Assembly: GCA_026129305.1 (NCBI GenBank)
Contig: JAHCII010000020.1
Location: 1 to 33,674, forward strand
Direction of reading: 5' to 3'
Length of the DNA: 33,674 nucleotides
From: Anaerolineales bacterium
GTDB taxonomy: Bacteria > Chloroflexota > Anaerolineae > Anaerolineales > UBA11579
The notes beneath the pieces were generated by a model. It was not told where the DNA came from and did not search any database. It worked only from the letters and a program-made list of their open reading frames with translations. Positions 8,366 through 15,978 of this stretch are shown piece by piece; position 1 is the stretch's first letter; each line of letters starts with the position of its first letter. A program made the translations under genes and the position numbers.

Positions 8366-9760
8366 TTACTTCTTCTGGACCTTGGCGGGTTTGACTTTGC
8401 CGTCCACCTTGCCATCCAGGCCGGGCGCATCATCGGGCAGGCCGGCGCCGCCGTACTCCACACCGGTGTAATCAATGTTGCGGTGCGACTGCGTGTCGCG
8501 CATGGTGGGCAGCCACCCCTCGGTGGTGAAGTAGCGTTTGCCCGCTACCATCAACTCCTCAGCCGGGAAGCGGGTCATAACCTCCACGCCGTCCCTGGTC
8601 ACCACCATCTGCTCTTCAATGCGGGCGGCAGACCAGCCATCGCTGGCCGGCCAATAAGTTTCCAAGGCAAACACCATGCCCTCTTCGATCTCTTGCGGGC
8701 TGTCGAAGGAGACCAGGCGGCTGAAGACCGGCTTCTCCCAGATCGCCAGACCGACACCGTGGCCGTATTGCAAGGCAAAGCACGACTCTTCGTTGGGGAA
8801 GCCGAACTCCTGTGCCTTGGGCCACAGCTTGACCACATCGGCAGTGGTCACACCGGGTCGGATGGCGTCGATGGCCGCATCCAGATAATAGCGACAGCGC
8901 TTGTAGGCATCCACCTGGGCCTGCGAAGCGGAGCCGATGGCGAAAGTACGATAGTAGCAAGTGCGGTAGCCCATATAGGAATGCAGAATATCGTAGAAGG
9001 CCGGATCGCCCGGGCGCATCACGCGGTCGCTGAAGATGTGTGGATGCGGGCTGCAGCGCTCGCCGGAGATGGCGTTGACGCCCTCGACATGCTCGGAGCC
9101 CAACTCGTAGAGCACCTTGTTCACCAGGGCCACCGCTTCGCTCTCGCGCACGCCCGGCTTCATGAAACGATACAGTTCCTCGTAGGCGGCGTCCACCATC
9201 ATGCAGGCCATATTCAGCAGGGTGATCTCATCTTCGGTTTTGATCACGCGAATGTCTTGCATCAATTGCTGGCCGTCCACTACGTTAATGCCCTCGGCTT
9301 GGAGAGCGAACAGCACTGGCGGCTCGACCACGTCCACGCCCAGCGGCTCGTTCAGCAGGCCGCGTTCCTCCAGCTCGATGCGGATCTTGCGCGCCACATC
9401 CTCGGCGCGCATGGCGCCGGGCGGCATGGCGCCGCGCAGCGTGGAGATGCCCGCCCGCGAGCGCCCCTCGCCCAGCCAGGGCGCATAAAGGCTGTGGTGT
9501 TTGGCCGCGGACCCGAAGTCCCAGTTGATCGGCTCATCGTCCTGGGCCAGCAAACAGAAGCGGCCCAGCTTGTCGATGGCCCAGGTGCCAATGGTTGTGT
9601 TGGTGATGTAGCGGATGTTGTTCATGTCGAAGCACAGCAAGGCGCCGATCTCCGACTCTTTCAACTTCTGCTTCACCCGGGCTAGGCGGGCTTTGCGCAG
9701 GCGGTCAAAATCGACGCGCTGCTCCCAATCCACACCCATGGTCCCGTACGTTCTAAGCAT
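8366..9760 (-). CDS. M24 family protein, creatinase-like, with altered metal site
   Basis: First gene of the operon, 464 aa, with an N-terminal creatinase-type domain (ALLCFDMNNIRYITNTT) and a C-terminal pita-bread domain. The His of SPHPHIFSDR, the YGHGVGL His, and Glu residues in FALETYW and RIEEQMVV are kept. In the metal signature the first Asp is present (FYDILHS), but the second, normally in GYxSDxTRT, is Cys (GYRTCYYRT). Classical M24 peptidases need both Asp residues for two metals. Creatinase, a metal-free member that hydrolyses creatine, also departs here. A C-N bond hydrolase on a small molecule is therefore as likely as a peptidase; DddP-type DMSP lyases are related but use metals. 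GAGAGG precedes the ATG by five bases. It diverges from the regulator at 10018. Confidence 0.8.
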   Translation of the reverse strand: MLRTYGTMGVDWEQRVDFDRLRKARLARVKQKLKESEIGALLCFDMNNIRYITNTTIGTWAIDKLGRFCLLAQDDEPINWDFGSAAKHHSLYAPWLGEGRSRAGISTLRGAMPPGAMRAEDVARKIRIELEERGLLNEPLGVDVVEPPVLFALQAEGINVVDGQQLMQDIRVIKTEDEITLLNMACMMVDAAYEELYRFMKPGVRESEAVALVNKVLYELGSEHVEGVNAISGERCSPHPHIFSDRVMRPGDPAFYDILHSYMGYRTCYYRTFAIGSASQAQVDAYKRCRYYLDAAIDAIRPGVTTADVVKLWPKAQEFGFPNEESCFALQYGHGVGLAIWEKPVFSRLVSFDSPQEIEEGMVFALETYWPASDGWSAARIEEQMVVTRDGVEVMTRFPAEELMVAGKRYFTTEGWLPTMRDTQSHRNIDYTGVEYGGAGLPDDAPGLDGKVDGKVKPAKVQKK

Positions 9761-9938
9761 GGCGGCCTCTCATCTTTTGCTGTAGTGGAGTTTGGACAAA
9801 CACATCGGCCCAAGAGGCAGATGCAGATACATAAAAAATGATATAGTTGCGCGCAGAAAGGCAGCTCGAAACCAAATCATGAGTCCTGCCTTGAGTTTTC
9901 ATTGATGATGGTCATTACGGCCCGTACAAAGCCGCTTT

Positions 9939-9959
9939 TGTTGCGTCCTATTGAACAAA
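9939..9959 (+). promoter_or_regulatory. Operator-like site O1 upstream of the XRE-cupin regulator
   Basis: A 21-bp element that begins TTGTT and ends CTATTGAACAA. Its right 11 bases are repeated exactly in O2, with 41 bases between the two starts, about four helical turns, on the same DNA face. The TTGTT/AACAA ends form an inverted repeat as expected for a dimeric HTH protein. Confidence 0.65.
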
Positions 9960-9979
9960 TTATAGGGGAAACCCGGTTT

Positions 9980-10000
9980 TTGTCAATTTCTATTGAACAA
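9980..10000 (+). promoter_or_regulatory. Operator-like site O2 overlapping the regulator promoter
   Basis: Second copy of the 21-bp element, beginning TTGTCAA and ending CTATTGAACAA, placed just before the putative -10 box TACTAT (10006-10011) of the regulator. This position suggests autoregulation. The minus-strand operon starting at 9760 is more than 200 bases away but could be controlled from the same block. Confidence 0.65.
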
Positions 10001-10005
10001 TCGGG

Positions 10006-10011
10006 TACTAT
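10006..10011 (+). promoter_or_regulatory. Putative -10 box of the XRE-cupin gene (leaderless)
   Basis: TACTAT ends six bases before the ATG at 10018, so transcription should start at or very near the start codon. No Shine-Dalgarno sequence is present. The -35 region is weak and falls inside O2. Confidence 0.4.
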
Positions 10012-10017
10012 GTAGTT

Positions 10018-10701
10018 ATGCAAGAAGAACTCCGCCAAGATGCAGTCAGCATAGGCAAGAAGCTGCTCGCCGCGCGCCAGGGTCACAAAATGAGCCTGCG
10101 CGAGCTGGCCAGTACGGCTGAGATCAGCGCCAGCATGCTCAGCCAGATCGAGACCGGCAAGGCTTACCCCTCGGTACGCTCCCTGTACAAGATTGCCGCA
10201 GCCTTGAACGTACCGCTGGACTACTTCTTCCCCTCTGAGAACGGCGAAAACTCTGAGGCCAGCGAAGCCGTGCTGGAACCGCAGGACTACACCGCCAGCA
10301 AGCTGCGCGAAGCCATGCTCTCCGCGGGCAGCGATGCGCGCGTGGTCGGGTTTGACCCGGTCAATAAGCAAGAGCCGGTCATGCAGCGCGACAACCGCCC
10401 ACTGATCGAACTGCAAAGCGGCATTCAATGGGCGCGCCTGACCACCGGTGCGGAGCCCGACGCCGAATTCCTGGAGATCAGCTACCAACCGCAGGCCCAG
10501 TCCGGCAAGACCATGTCCAGCCACAGCGGCCGCGAATTTGGGCTGGTGCTGGAAGGTGAGCTGCTGGTGGAGTTGGCCTTTGAGAGCTACGTGCTCGGCC
10601 CCGGCGACAGCATCATCTTCGACTCGACCACCCCACACCGCCTCTCCAACACTGGCGAAACACCCATGCGCGCGCTGTGGGTCGTGCTGAGCCGCGACTA
10701 A
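10018..10701 (+). CDS. XRE family transcriptional regulator with C-terminal cupin sensor domain
   Basis: The 227-aa protein has an N-terminal helix-turn-helix (about residues 10-70; MSLRELASTAEISASMLSQIE, written here as MSLRELAST then AEISASMLSQIE, and YPSVRSLYKIAAAL) and a C-terminal cupin (about 145-225; HSGREFGLVLEGEL, YVLGPGDSIIFDS, PHRLSN). Such regulators bind a small ligand through the cupin and often control an adjacent amine, polyamine or amino-acid catabolic operon. It diverges from the seven-gene minus operon. Two 21-bp direct elements precede it, and two more occur near the amidohydrolase 9.7 kb away, so I infer it controls both ends of the locus and itself. The ligand is unknown. 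Confidence 0.9.
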   Translation: MQEELRQDAVSIGKKLLAARQGHKMSLRELASTAEISASMLSQIETGKAYPSVRSLYKIAAALNVPLDYFFPSENGENSEASEAVLEPQDYTASKLREAMLSAGSDARVVGFDPVNKQEPVMQRDNRPLIELQSGIQWARLTTGAEPDAEFLEISYQPQAQSGKTMSSHSGREFGLVLEGELLVELAFESYVLGPGDSIIFDSTTPHRLSNTGETPMRALWVVLSRD

Positions 10702-10880
10702 GCCGGCAAACAAAATGCGGCGCCTTGGGGACGTCACCTTTCCTCCCTCAAATCCTGGTAATCGTTACATTGGCTGGCAGCCTAATCTGTAGGCATCCAG
10801 TCAGGAACTTTTGCCTGCAGATGCTCTGTTGAAATGTTTGATGTAAAATCCGCCATTGTTCAGACGGGAAGACTAACAGG

Positions 10881-12497
10881 ATGAAACCACTTAACGACAA
10901 GTTGAAACTGATTGCCAAAAGAATTGACTACGCTAATCTAGCTTTTGTGGCCCTGGCAACGACATATCTCCTTTACGGATTGCTCTATATAATCAGAACC
11001 AGCATAGTTTTGGATGGCCAGCGCACTTTTGCTCTGTTCGACGATGGAATGATCTCTATGCGCTACGCTCGCAACCTTGCTGGCGGCCATGGCCTGGTCT
11101 GGAACCCAGGGGGCGAACGGGTAGAAGGCTTCAGCAACCCACTATGGGTTTTCTTCATGGCACTCATCCACCTGCTGCCACTGCCCACCCACTTGATGAG
11201 TTTACCGGTGCAGCTCAGCGGCCTTCTTTTCCTTTTTCTCAATCTATGGATCATCTACAAGATCACCGGTCTGGTCAGTCGTTCGCCACTCGTACAGCTA
11301 TTATCTGTTTTCCTTACTGCCTTCTGCTACTCTCTCAACACTTGGGGCTTGCAAGGCATGGAAGTGAGCGCGCTGACACTACTGGTCAGCCTGGCGGTTT
11401 GGCGCACCTTACTTGCCCTGCAAGCTGGGCATTTTTCAGCGTGGCCCTACCTGATCCTTGGCCTGGGTACTCTGTTGCGAATTGACGCAGCTGTTCCTTA
11501 CATGACAATTCTGGGATTCTCGCTTCTGTTCCAGCCAAAATACTGGAAGCAGCACCTGGCTTGGGGCCTGGTGTTGCTGACGGGCTTCATGTTTGGCCAG
11601 ATCTTGCTGCGTTATTGGTATTTTGACTATCCGCTCCCCAACACCTACTATTTAAAGCTGGGAGGAGTGCCACTCATCGTTCGCCTTCGCCAAGGTTTTA
11701 ATATCTTTGCCACATTCGTTTGGTCCTCCGGATGGTATCTAATGTTTCTGCCCGTCCCACTCCTTTTGTTGAGAGCGACCCGCGGAACCCTACTACTAGG
11801 CGGCATGTTCCTTGCCCAGGTTGCCTACAGTATCTATGTGGGCGGCGATTCATGGGATCATCAGGGCGGAGCCAATCGCTTCCTCGCTATTTCAATCCCA
11901 TTCTTTTTCATCCTCTTCGTGCTCAGTCTGGATTTTTTCCGGACTATTCTTTTAGAGCAGCACAGGCGTCCGACCAATAGTCTGCTCTCCCAAGCGGTGC
12001 TGGCGATCATTGTGGCAACCAGTCTCTTCAGTTTCAACACAATAAATGTCCAGAACAGCAGAGCGCGGCTATTGCTTCGAGAGACACCTATCTTTGTAAG
12101 TGGCACTCACCGCTATGTGAGGCTGGCACAGGTTTTAGCAAACATAAGCAGGCCGCAAGCTAGTATTGCTGTGGTCGCTGCGGGTAACACCCCCTATTTT
12201 TACGAGGCCAACTACATTGACCTTTTAGGCAAAAATGATACATACATCGCCCACTTACCAATCATCACAACCCATGGCTATCATGACGAGTTCTATGAAT
12301 TCCAGCCGGGTCACGTAAAATGGGATCTGGCCTATTCGATTGGGGTGCTAATGCCCGATATCGTTGCCCAGCTGCCAGTCAGCTCAGCAGAAGCACAACA
12401 ATATCTAGATGAATATCAAAGAGTGGCGATTGAGGATTTCACTATATTTTTGCGCCGCGGATCCGAAAACATTCGATGGGAGGAAGTTACGGAGTAG
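10881..12497 (+). CDS. Polytopic membrane protein, probable GT-C glycosyltransferase
   Basis: A 538-aa protein with about ten hydrophobic segments. After the first helix comes FDDGMISMRYARNLAGG, then HGLVWNPGGERVEGFSNPLW. The acidic pair followed by RYARNL and VEGxxNPLW is the extracytoplasmic loop typical of lipid-phosphate-sugar-dependent GT-C enzymes (the mycobacterial arabinofuranosyltransferase-like and PMT-like group). It would transfer a sugar from a polyprenyl-phosphate donor on the outer membrane face. The start ATG has only a weak AGG upstream. The gene is lower in GC than the operons on either side and sits between an intact XRE-cupin gene and the relic of another, so it may be a later arrival. 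No glycan cluster accompanies it. Confidence 0.65.
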   Translation: MKPLNDKLKLIAKRIDYANLAFVALATTYLLYGLLYIIRTSIVLDGQRTFALFDDGMISMRYARNLAGGHGLVWNPGGERVEGFSNPLWVFFMALIHLLPLPTHLMSLPVQLSGLLFLFLNLWIIYKITGLVSRSPLVQLLSVFLTAFCYSLNTWGLQGMEVSALTLLVSLAVWRTLLALQAGHFSAWPYLILGLGTLLRIDAAVPYMTILGFSLLFQPKYWKQHLAWGLVLLTGFMFGQILLRYWYFDYPLPNTYYLKLGGVPLIVRLRQGFNIFATFVWSSGWYLMFLPVPLLLLRATRGTLLLGGMFLAQVAYSIYVGGDSWDHQGGANRFLAISIPFFFILFVLSLDFFRTILLEQHRRPTNSLLSQAVLAIIVATSLFSFNTINVQNSRARLLLRETPIFVSGTHRYVRLAQVLANISRPQASIAVVAAGNTPYFYEANYIDLLGKNDTYIAHLPIITTHGYHDEFYEFQPGHVKWDLAYSIGVLMPDIVAQLPVSSAEAQQYLDEYQRVAIEDFTIFLRRGSENIRWEEVTE

Positions 12498-12531
12498 TTT
12501 TCACAAGTGCGTGAATTTTTACTCGCAATTC

Positions 12532-12737
12532 GTCAGCGCCACCAGTATGCTCAGCCAGATCCAGACCGGCAAAGCCTACCCTTCGGTGCGCTCGCTATAC
12601 AAGATCGCCGCGGCGCTATATGGCCCGCCGAATTATTTTTCTCTACCCAACGATGAAAGGCAACCGCAGCCACAAGAAGTGCTGGAGCCGCACTACTACA
12701 CCACCAGCAAGCTGCGTGAAGCGATGCTCTCTGAAAG
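12532..12737 (+). pseudogene. Relic of a second XRE-cupin regulator
   Basis: Reading in the frame of 12532, the translation SMLSQIQTGKAYPSVRSLY, KIAAAL, EVLEPHYYTTSKLREAMLS follows residues about 40-100 of the intact regulator at 10018 closely (SMLSQIETGKAYPSVRSLY, KIAAAL, AVLEPQDYTASKLREAMLS). The segment lacks the first HTH helices and the whole cupin domain, and is followed at once by a terminator hairpin. The linker has diverged (GPPNYFSLPNDERQPQP against VPLDYFFPSENGENSEA), so it is an old paralogue rather than a fresh copy. A long open frame passes through it by chance. Confidence 0.8.
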
Positions 12738-12764
12738 CGCCGCCTGGTCAGGCGGCGCTTTTAT
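12734..12764 (+). terminator. Intrinsic terminator
   Basis: An 11-bp perfect stem, AAAGCGCCGCC (12734-12744) with GGCGGCGCTTT (12751-12761), six-base loop, followed by TTTTATT on the plus strand. It lies just past the stop of the minus-strand gene at 12767 and may also stop that transcript, though the minus-side U-tract is short. Confidence 0.8.
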
Positions 12765-12766
12765 TG

Positions 12767-14074
12767 CTAGGCCAGGCTGCTGGCTTTTGCCAGCAATCTT
12801 TCCGCCATGGAGCGGATCTGCGCCCGTTCCTCGTCCGTGCAGGTCGCCACAGTCTTCGCCACCAGTTCACCACAGTAGGCGCGCACTTTGTCCACTTCTT
12901 TTTCCGGACGGTTCTTAAGCAACTCGCCCAACCAGTGGGCTCCATAGCTGGCATGGATGGTTTCATCAGCCCAGTCGTAGTCCATGTCGTGGCGGCTGAC
13001 CTCGTCGTTATATTCCGTGAAGGCTTTGATGCGCACGTTCTTGTGGCCGATGTTCTTGGTTTCAAAAAAGAAGAGCATGCCGAGGCGATAAATGGGATCC
13101 TCTCCGCGGGCGCTCTGGTAAATATAGTCGCCCAGCGGAAGTTCGGCTGGGTCAAAGCCCCAATGGGTTAGCCGGTTGAGGCCCATTTGAGTATGGCGGG
13201 CTTCATCATAGGCCCAGTGAGCCGCGTCATGAATGAAGTCCCAGCCCAGCTCGTCAGCAAAGGCCTGCAAAATGGCGCCGGCCGTCTCCACCGCCCAGAC
13301 TTCATTAAAATGGCTGATGGCGCTGCGCATTTGCAGGTTGATGCCCTCCCCATAAGCAAAGTTCGGATCAACAATGTCCGGCCAATAAAAGCGCACGCGG
13401 TTGAAGCGCTCATCCCGGGCTGGGTCTTGGGCCAGCGCAAAGGGTTTATATTCGGGCAGCTCCGGCAGCGCAACCTGAGGGATCTGTGGCTCAAGGCTCA
13501 CTCCGCCCAGGATGTCCAGCGCGGCTTGCAAACCAGCCACCCAGCGTTCAGCCTGCCCAGCCATGGCGGCGTCACCTTCAAGCAGCTCGGCCGCCCAAAC
13601 GCCCAGCTTTTCGATCTGCTCGGTCTTCTCACGCTCGGCCAGGCGGATAAAGCGCAGGGTCGGCCCATCCGCAATCGCGTCCGTATTGGCCAAGTATTCG
13701 CGATAGGCATTCCGCAAGGCGGGCTTGAGCACGCGCTGCACGCCCAGCAGGAAGGCGCCGGCGCTGGGCGCATGGATGGCCGCCTGGTACAGGTTGACCA
13801 GAACCGCGTCCTTGTCGACTTCCATCAGGCGGCTGGGGAAGCGCAGTTCAAAGATGCGCTCACGCAGATCATCGGCAGTTTCGGCATCCTGCCAGGCCAA
13901 TTCCGGCAGGCCGGTTTTAATATGCACTGGTGCAATGCCGGCCAGCCAGCCGGATTGGGCCACCACCAGGGCGCGCTCCAGAAAAAAGAAGCGCTTCAAT
14001 AGGCCAGCCGCATCCATGCGCATCCACTGCGCCCGTGGGTGTTGGCCGGGGAGGTATTTGGTGGTCGTGTTCAT
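12767..14074 (-). CDS. Ferritin-like di-iron protein of unknown function (DUF455-like)
   Basis: The 435-aa, mostly helical protein carries two carboxylate/His pairs typical of ferritin-like four-helix di-iron sites: HWAYDEARHTQMG and DWADETIHASYGAHW, with further Glu residues in EVWAVETAG and FFFETKN. This resembles DUF455/MiaE-like proteins, oxygen-activating or rubrerythrin-like, but I cannot name a substrate. I start at ATG 14074, since AGGGA is six bases upstream; a GTG directly before it is less well spaced. It follows the ribokinase by 18 bases on the same strand, so it is the distal gene of the nucleoside-hydrolase operon and may be involved in handling a nucleoside-derived compound; that is inference from position alone. 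Confidence 0.6.
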   Translation of the reverse strand: MNTTTKYLPGQHPRAQWMRMDAAGLLKRFFFLERALVVAQSGWLAGIAPVHIKTGLPELAWQDAETADDLRERIFELRFPSRLMEVDKDAVLVNLYQAAIHAPSAGAFLLGVQRVLKPALRNAYREYLANTDAIADGPTLRFIRLAEREKTEQIEKLGVWAAELLEGDAAMAGQAERWVAGLQAALDILGGVSLEPQIPQVALPELPEYKPFALAQDPARDERFNRVRFYWPDIVDPNFAYGEGINLQMRSAISHFNEVWAVETAGAILQAFADELGWDFIHDAAHWAYDEARHTQMGLNRLTHWGFDPAELPLGDYIYQSARGEDPIYRLGMLFFFETKNIGHKNVRIKAFTEYNDEVSRHDMDYDWADETIHASYGAHWLGELLKNRPEKEVDKVRAYCGELVAKTVATCTDEERAQIRSMAERLLAKASSLA

Positions 14075-14091
14075 CACAGTTCCCTTCCTGC

Positions 14092-15021
14092 CTAAGCACT
14101 CATAAGGGCTTCAATATCTGAGCGGCGGGCCAGCGCCGGCACCACCCCCAGTTTGGTACAAGCCAATGCGCCGGCTGCCACCGCGAACTGAACCGCTTCC
14201 AGCAAAGGCTTGCCCTCCGCCAGAGCCGCCCCTAAAGCGGCGTTAAAGGCATCGCCAGCGCCGGTGGTGTCCACCACATCCACAGTGTAGCCGGGCACCT
14301 CATGCACGCTGCCGTCCTCGGCCAGCAGCATGGCGCCCTGCGCCCCGCGGGTCAGCACCACATTGCGCACCCCGCGCGCTTGCAGGGCCTGGGCCATCTG
14401 GACGCGGTCAATTGGGGCATCCGGCGCCAGGCCATTCAACAGGCGCAGTTCGGTCTGGTTCGGGGTGATCACATCCACTTCCGCCAGCAGTTCATCCGGC
14501 AGGCTCTGGGCCGGGGCCGGGTTTAGGATGGAAATGGCGCCATGCTTACGCGCCAGGCGCATGCCCGCCAGCGCGGTTTGGATGGGGATCTCCAAGACGG
14601 TCATCACCACCCGGCTGCCGGCGATCAGGTCCTCGGCCGCAGCCACATCGGCCGGGCTGAGCAGCTCGTTGGCGCCCATGTCCAGCACGATGAAATTCTC
14701 GCCAGCCTGGTTGAGCACGATCAGCCCGACGCCTGTGTTGCGCTCAGCAGAGCTGATCAGGTGGCTGGCATCCACGCCCTCCTCGGCGTACAGTGGCGCC
14801 GCCATTTGGCCCAGTTGGTCCTGGCCGATCTTGACCAGCAGAGCGCTGGGCACCCCCAGGCGGGCGATGCCGATCGCCTGGTTGGAGCCTTTGCCGCCCG
14901 GCCCCATATCAAAGTCGCGGCCGGGCAGGGTTTCGCCCGCCACGGGGAAGCGTACAGCCCGCAGGGTGATGCCCACCGCAAAACTGCCCACCACGGTCAC
15001 GCGACCCGTGTGCTCAACCAT
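14092..15021 (-). CDS. rbsK: Ribokinase (PfkB family)
   Basis: 309 aa. The PfkB N-terminal signature GGKGSNQAIGIARLG and the C-terminal DTTGAGDAFNAALG, whose Asp is the catalytic base and whose GAGD forms the anion hole, are both intact. The NPAPA and ITPNQTEL segments are those of ribokinase rather than fructokinase or adenosine kinase. It phosphorylates D-ribose to ribose 5-phosphate. The gene begins three bases after the nucleoside hydrolase stop, so ribose freed by that enzyme would be captured directly. Nucleoside-specific PfkB kinases are the main alternative. Confidence 0.88.
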   Translation of the reverse strand: MVEHTGRVTVVGSFAVGITLRAVRFPVAGETLPGRDFDMGPGGKGSNQAIGIARLGVPSALLVKIGQDQLGQMAAPLYAEEGVDASHLISSAERNTGVGLIVLNQAGENFIVLDMGANELLSPADVAAAEDLIAGSRVVMTVLEIPIQTALAGMRLARKHGAISILNPAPAQSLPDELLAEVDVITPNQTELRLLNGLAPDAPIDRVQMAQALQARGVRNVVLTRGAQGAMLLAEDGSVHEVPGYTVDVVDTTGAGDAFNAALGAALAEGKPLLEAVQFAVAAGALACTKLGVVPALARRSDIEALMSA

Positions 15022-15024
15022 GCT

Positions 15025-15951
15025 CTAGTTGCGCTTCCAAGCCGCGGCCAGGTTGGCGTTCAGCCGCGCCGTGTCTACCGTGTGCATCACCTGCACCAGC
15101 TTGCCATCCGGCGAGGGTTTGGTGCGGCCCTGGCTGGCGCCGTACGGCACGATCTCGACGCGCTCTTCCTTCAAGATGAAAAGCTCCGGCCAGGCCAGAT
15201 AGGCGGTGGTGAGCACATCCCACATGTAGTAGGGCTGGTGGCGCACCAAAGCATAAGCCTGCCCGGCCAAGTCCGAGATCTTGTAATCGTACTGCGCGGC
15301 CAGCATGCTCATAAAGTCCTGCGTCAGCGGCACAGTGTTGGTGATGTCCAGCGGGCACAGCACCACCGGGATGTCGGTCTGCCAAATCTCGTAGGCTGCC
15401 TCAGGGTCCCAATAGACATTCCATTCCATGCTGCCGTCAATATTGGCATCCTCATGGGGGCGCACATTGCCGGGCACATGCAGCGCCCCACCCATCCACA
15501 GAATGCGACTCACTTTGCTGGCCGCCTCCGGCGCGATCTTCAGCGCTTCGGCCAGGGTGGTCAGCGGGCCGGTCTCCAGGAAGGTGATCGGCTCCTCCAG
15601 TTCGCTGAGCACCCGCGCCAGATACTGCTGGCCGGGTTCACCCACCAGCGGCGCACTGACTTCGCCGCGCACATTCAATATCGGCAGATTGTCGATCTGC
15701 CAGGAGGTGCGCCGCAGGCGGCGCGGGAAAGGATTGCGCGCCCGCACGGTACTGGCCGCCACCGGAATGTGCGCGCCATTCATCAGGTCCAGGATCTTGC
15801 GCGTGGCACCCACTGCTGGATCAATGTAGCAGTCGGCCTCAGTGACGACCACGCCCAGGGTTTCCACGTGCGCCAGGCTCATCAGAAGCATGACACACAG
15901 ATAGTCGTCTAAGCCCCCATCATGGCTAAAGAAGACTTTTTCGGTTTTCAA
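15025..15951 (-). CDS. Inosine-uridine-preferring nucleoside hydrolase family protein
   Basis: 308 aa, starting at TTG with AGGAG four bases upstream. It belongs to the family that splits ribonucleosides into base plus ribose in a Ca-dependent active site. The N-terminal motif reads SHDGGLDDYL where the family usually has DxDPGxDD: the later three Asp are present, the first Asp is Ser and the Pro is Gly. Downstream TGPLTTLAEAL and LWMGGAL are the usual substrate-pocket segments, and VLCPLDITNTVPLT matches the LDVT region. The changed motif could alter substrate choice rather than abolish activity. It is the first structural gene after the GntR regulator, in one unit with ribokinase. Confidence 0.88.
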   Translation of the reverse strand: MKTEKVFFSHDGGLDDYLCVMLLMSLAHVETLGVVVTEADCYIDPAVGATRKILDLMNGAHIPVAASTVRARNPFPRRLRRTSWQIDNLPILNVRGEVSAPLVGEPGQQYLARVLSELEEPITFLETGPLTTLAEALKIAPEAASKVSRILWMGGALHVPGNVRPHEDANIDGSMEWNVYWDPEAAYEIWQTDIPVVLCPLDITNTVPLTQDFMSMLAAQYDYKISDLAGQAYALVRHQPYYMWDVLTTAYLAWPELFILKEERVEIVPYGASQGRTKPSPDGKLVQVMHTVDTARLNANLAAAWKRN

Positions 15952-15978
15952 AACTACTCCTTTTGTTTTGTGCGGACT

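Noticed and set aside
8366..9760. Naming the M24 protein as DMSP lyase DddP
   Set aside because: DddP uses a metal site whose Asp residues are not all present here; only the general fold agrees.
10853..10874. TTGTTCA before the glycosyltransferase gene as a fifth operator
   Set aside because: Agreement with the reverse consensus is about half of 21 positions, mostly in the left seven bases.
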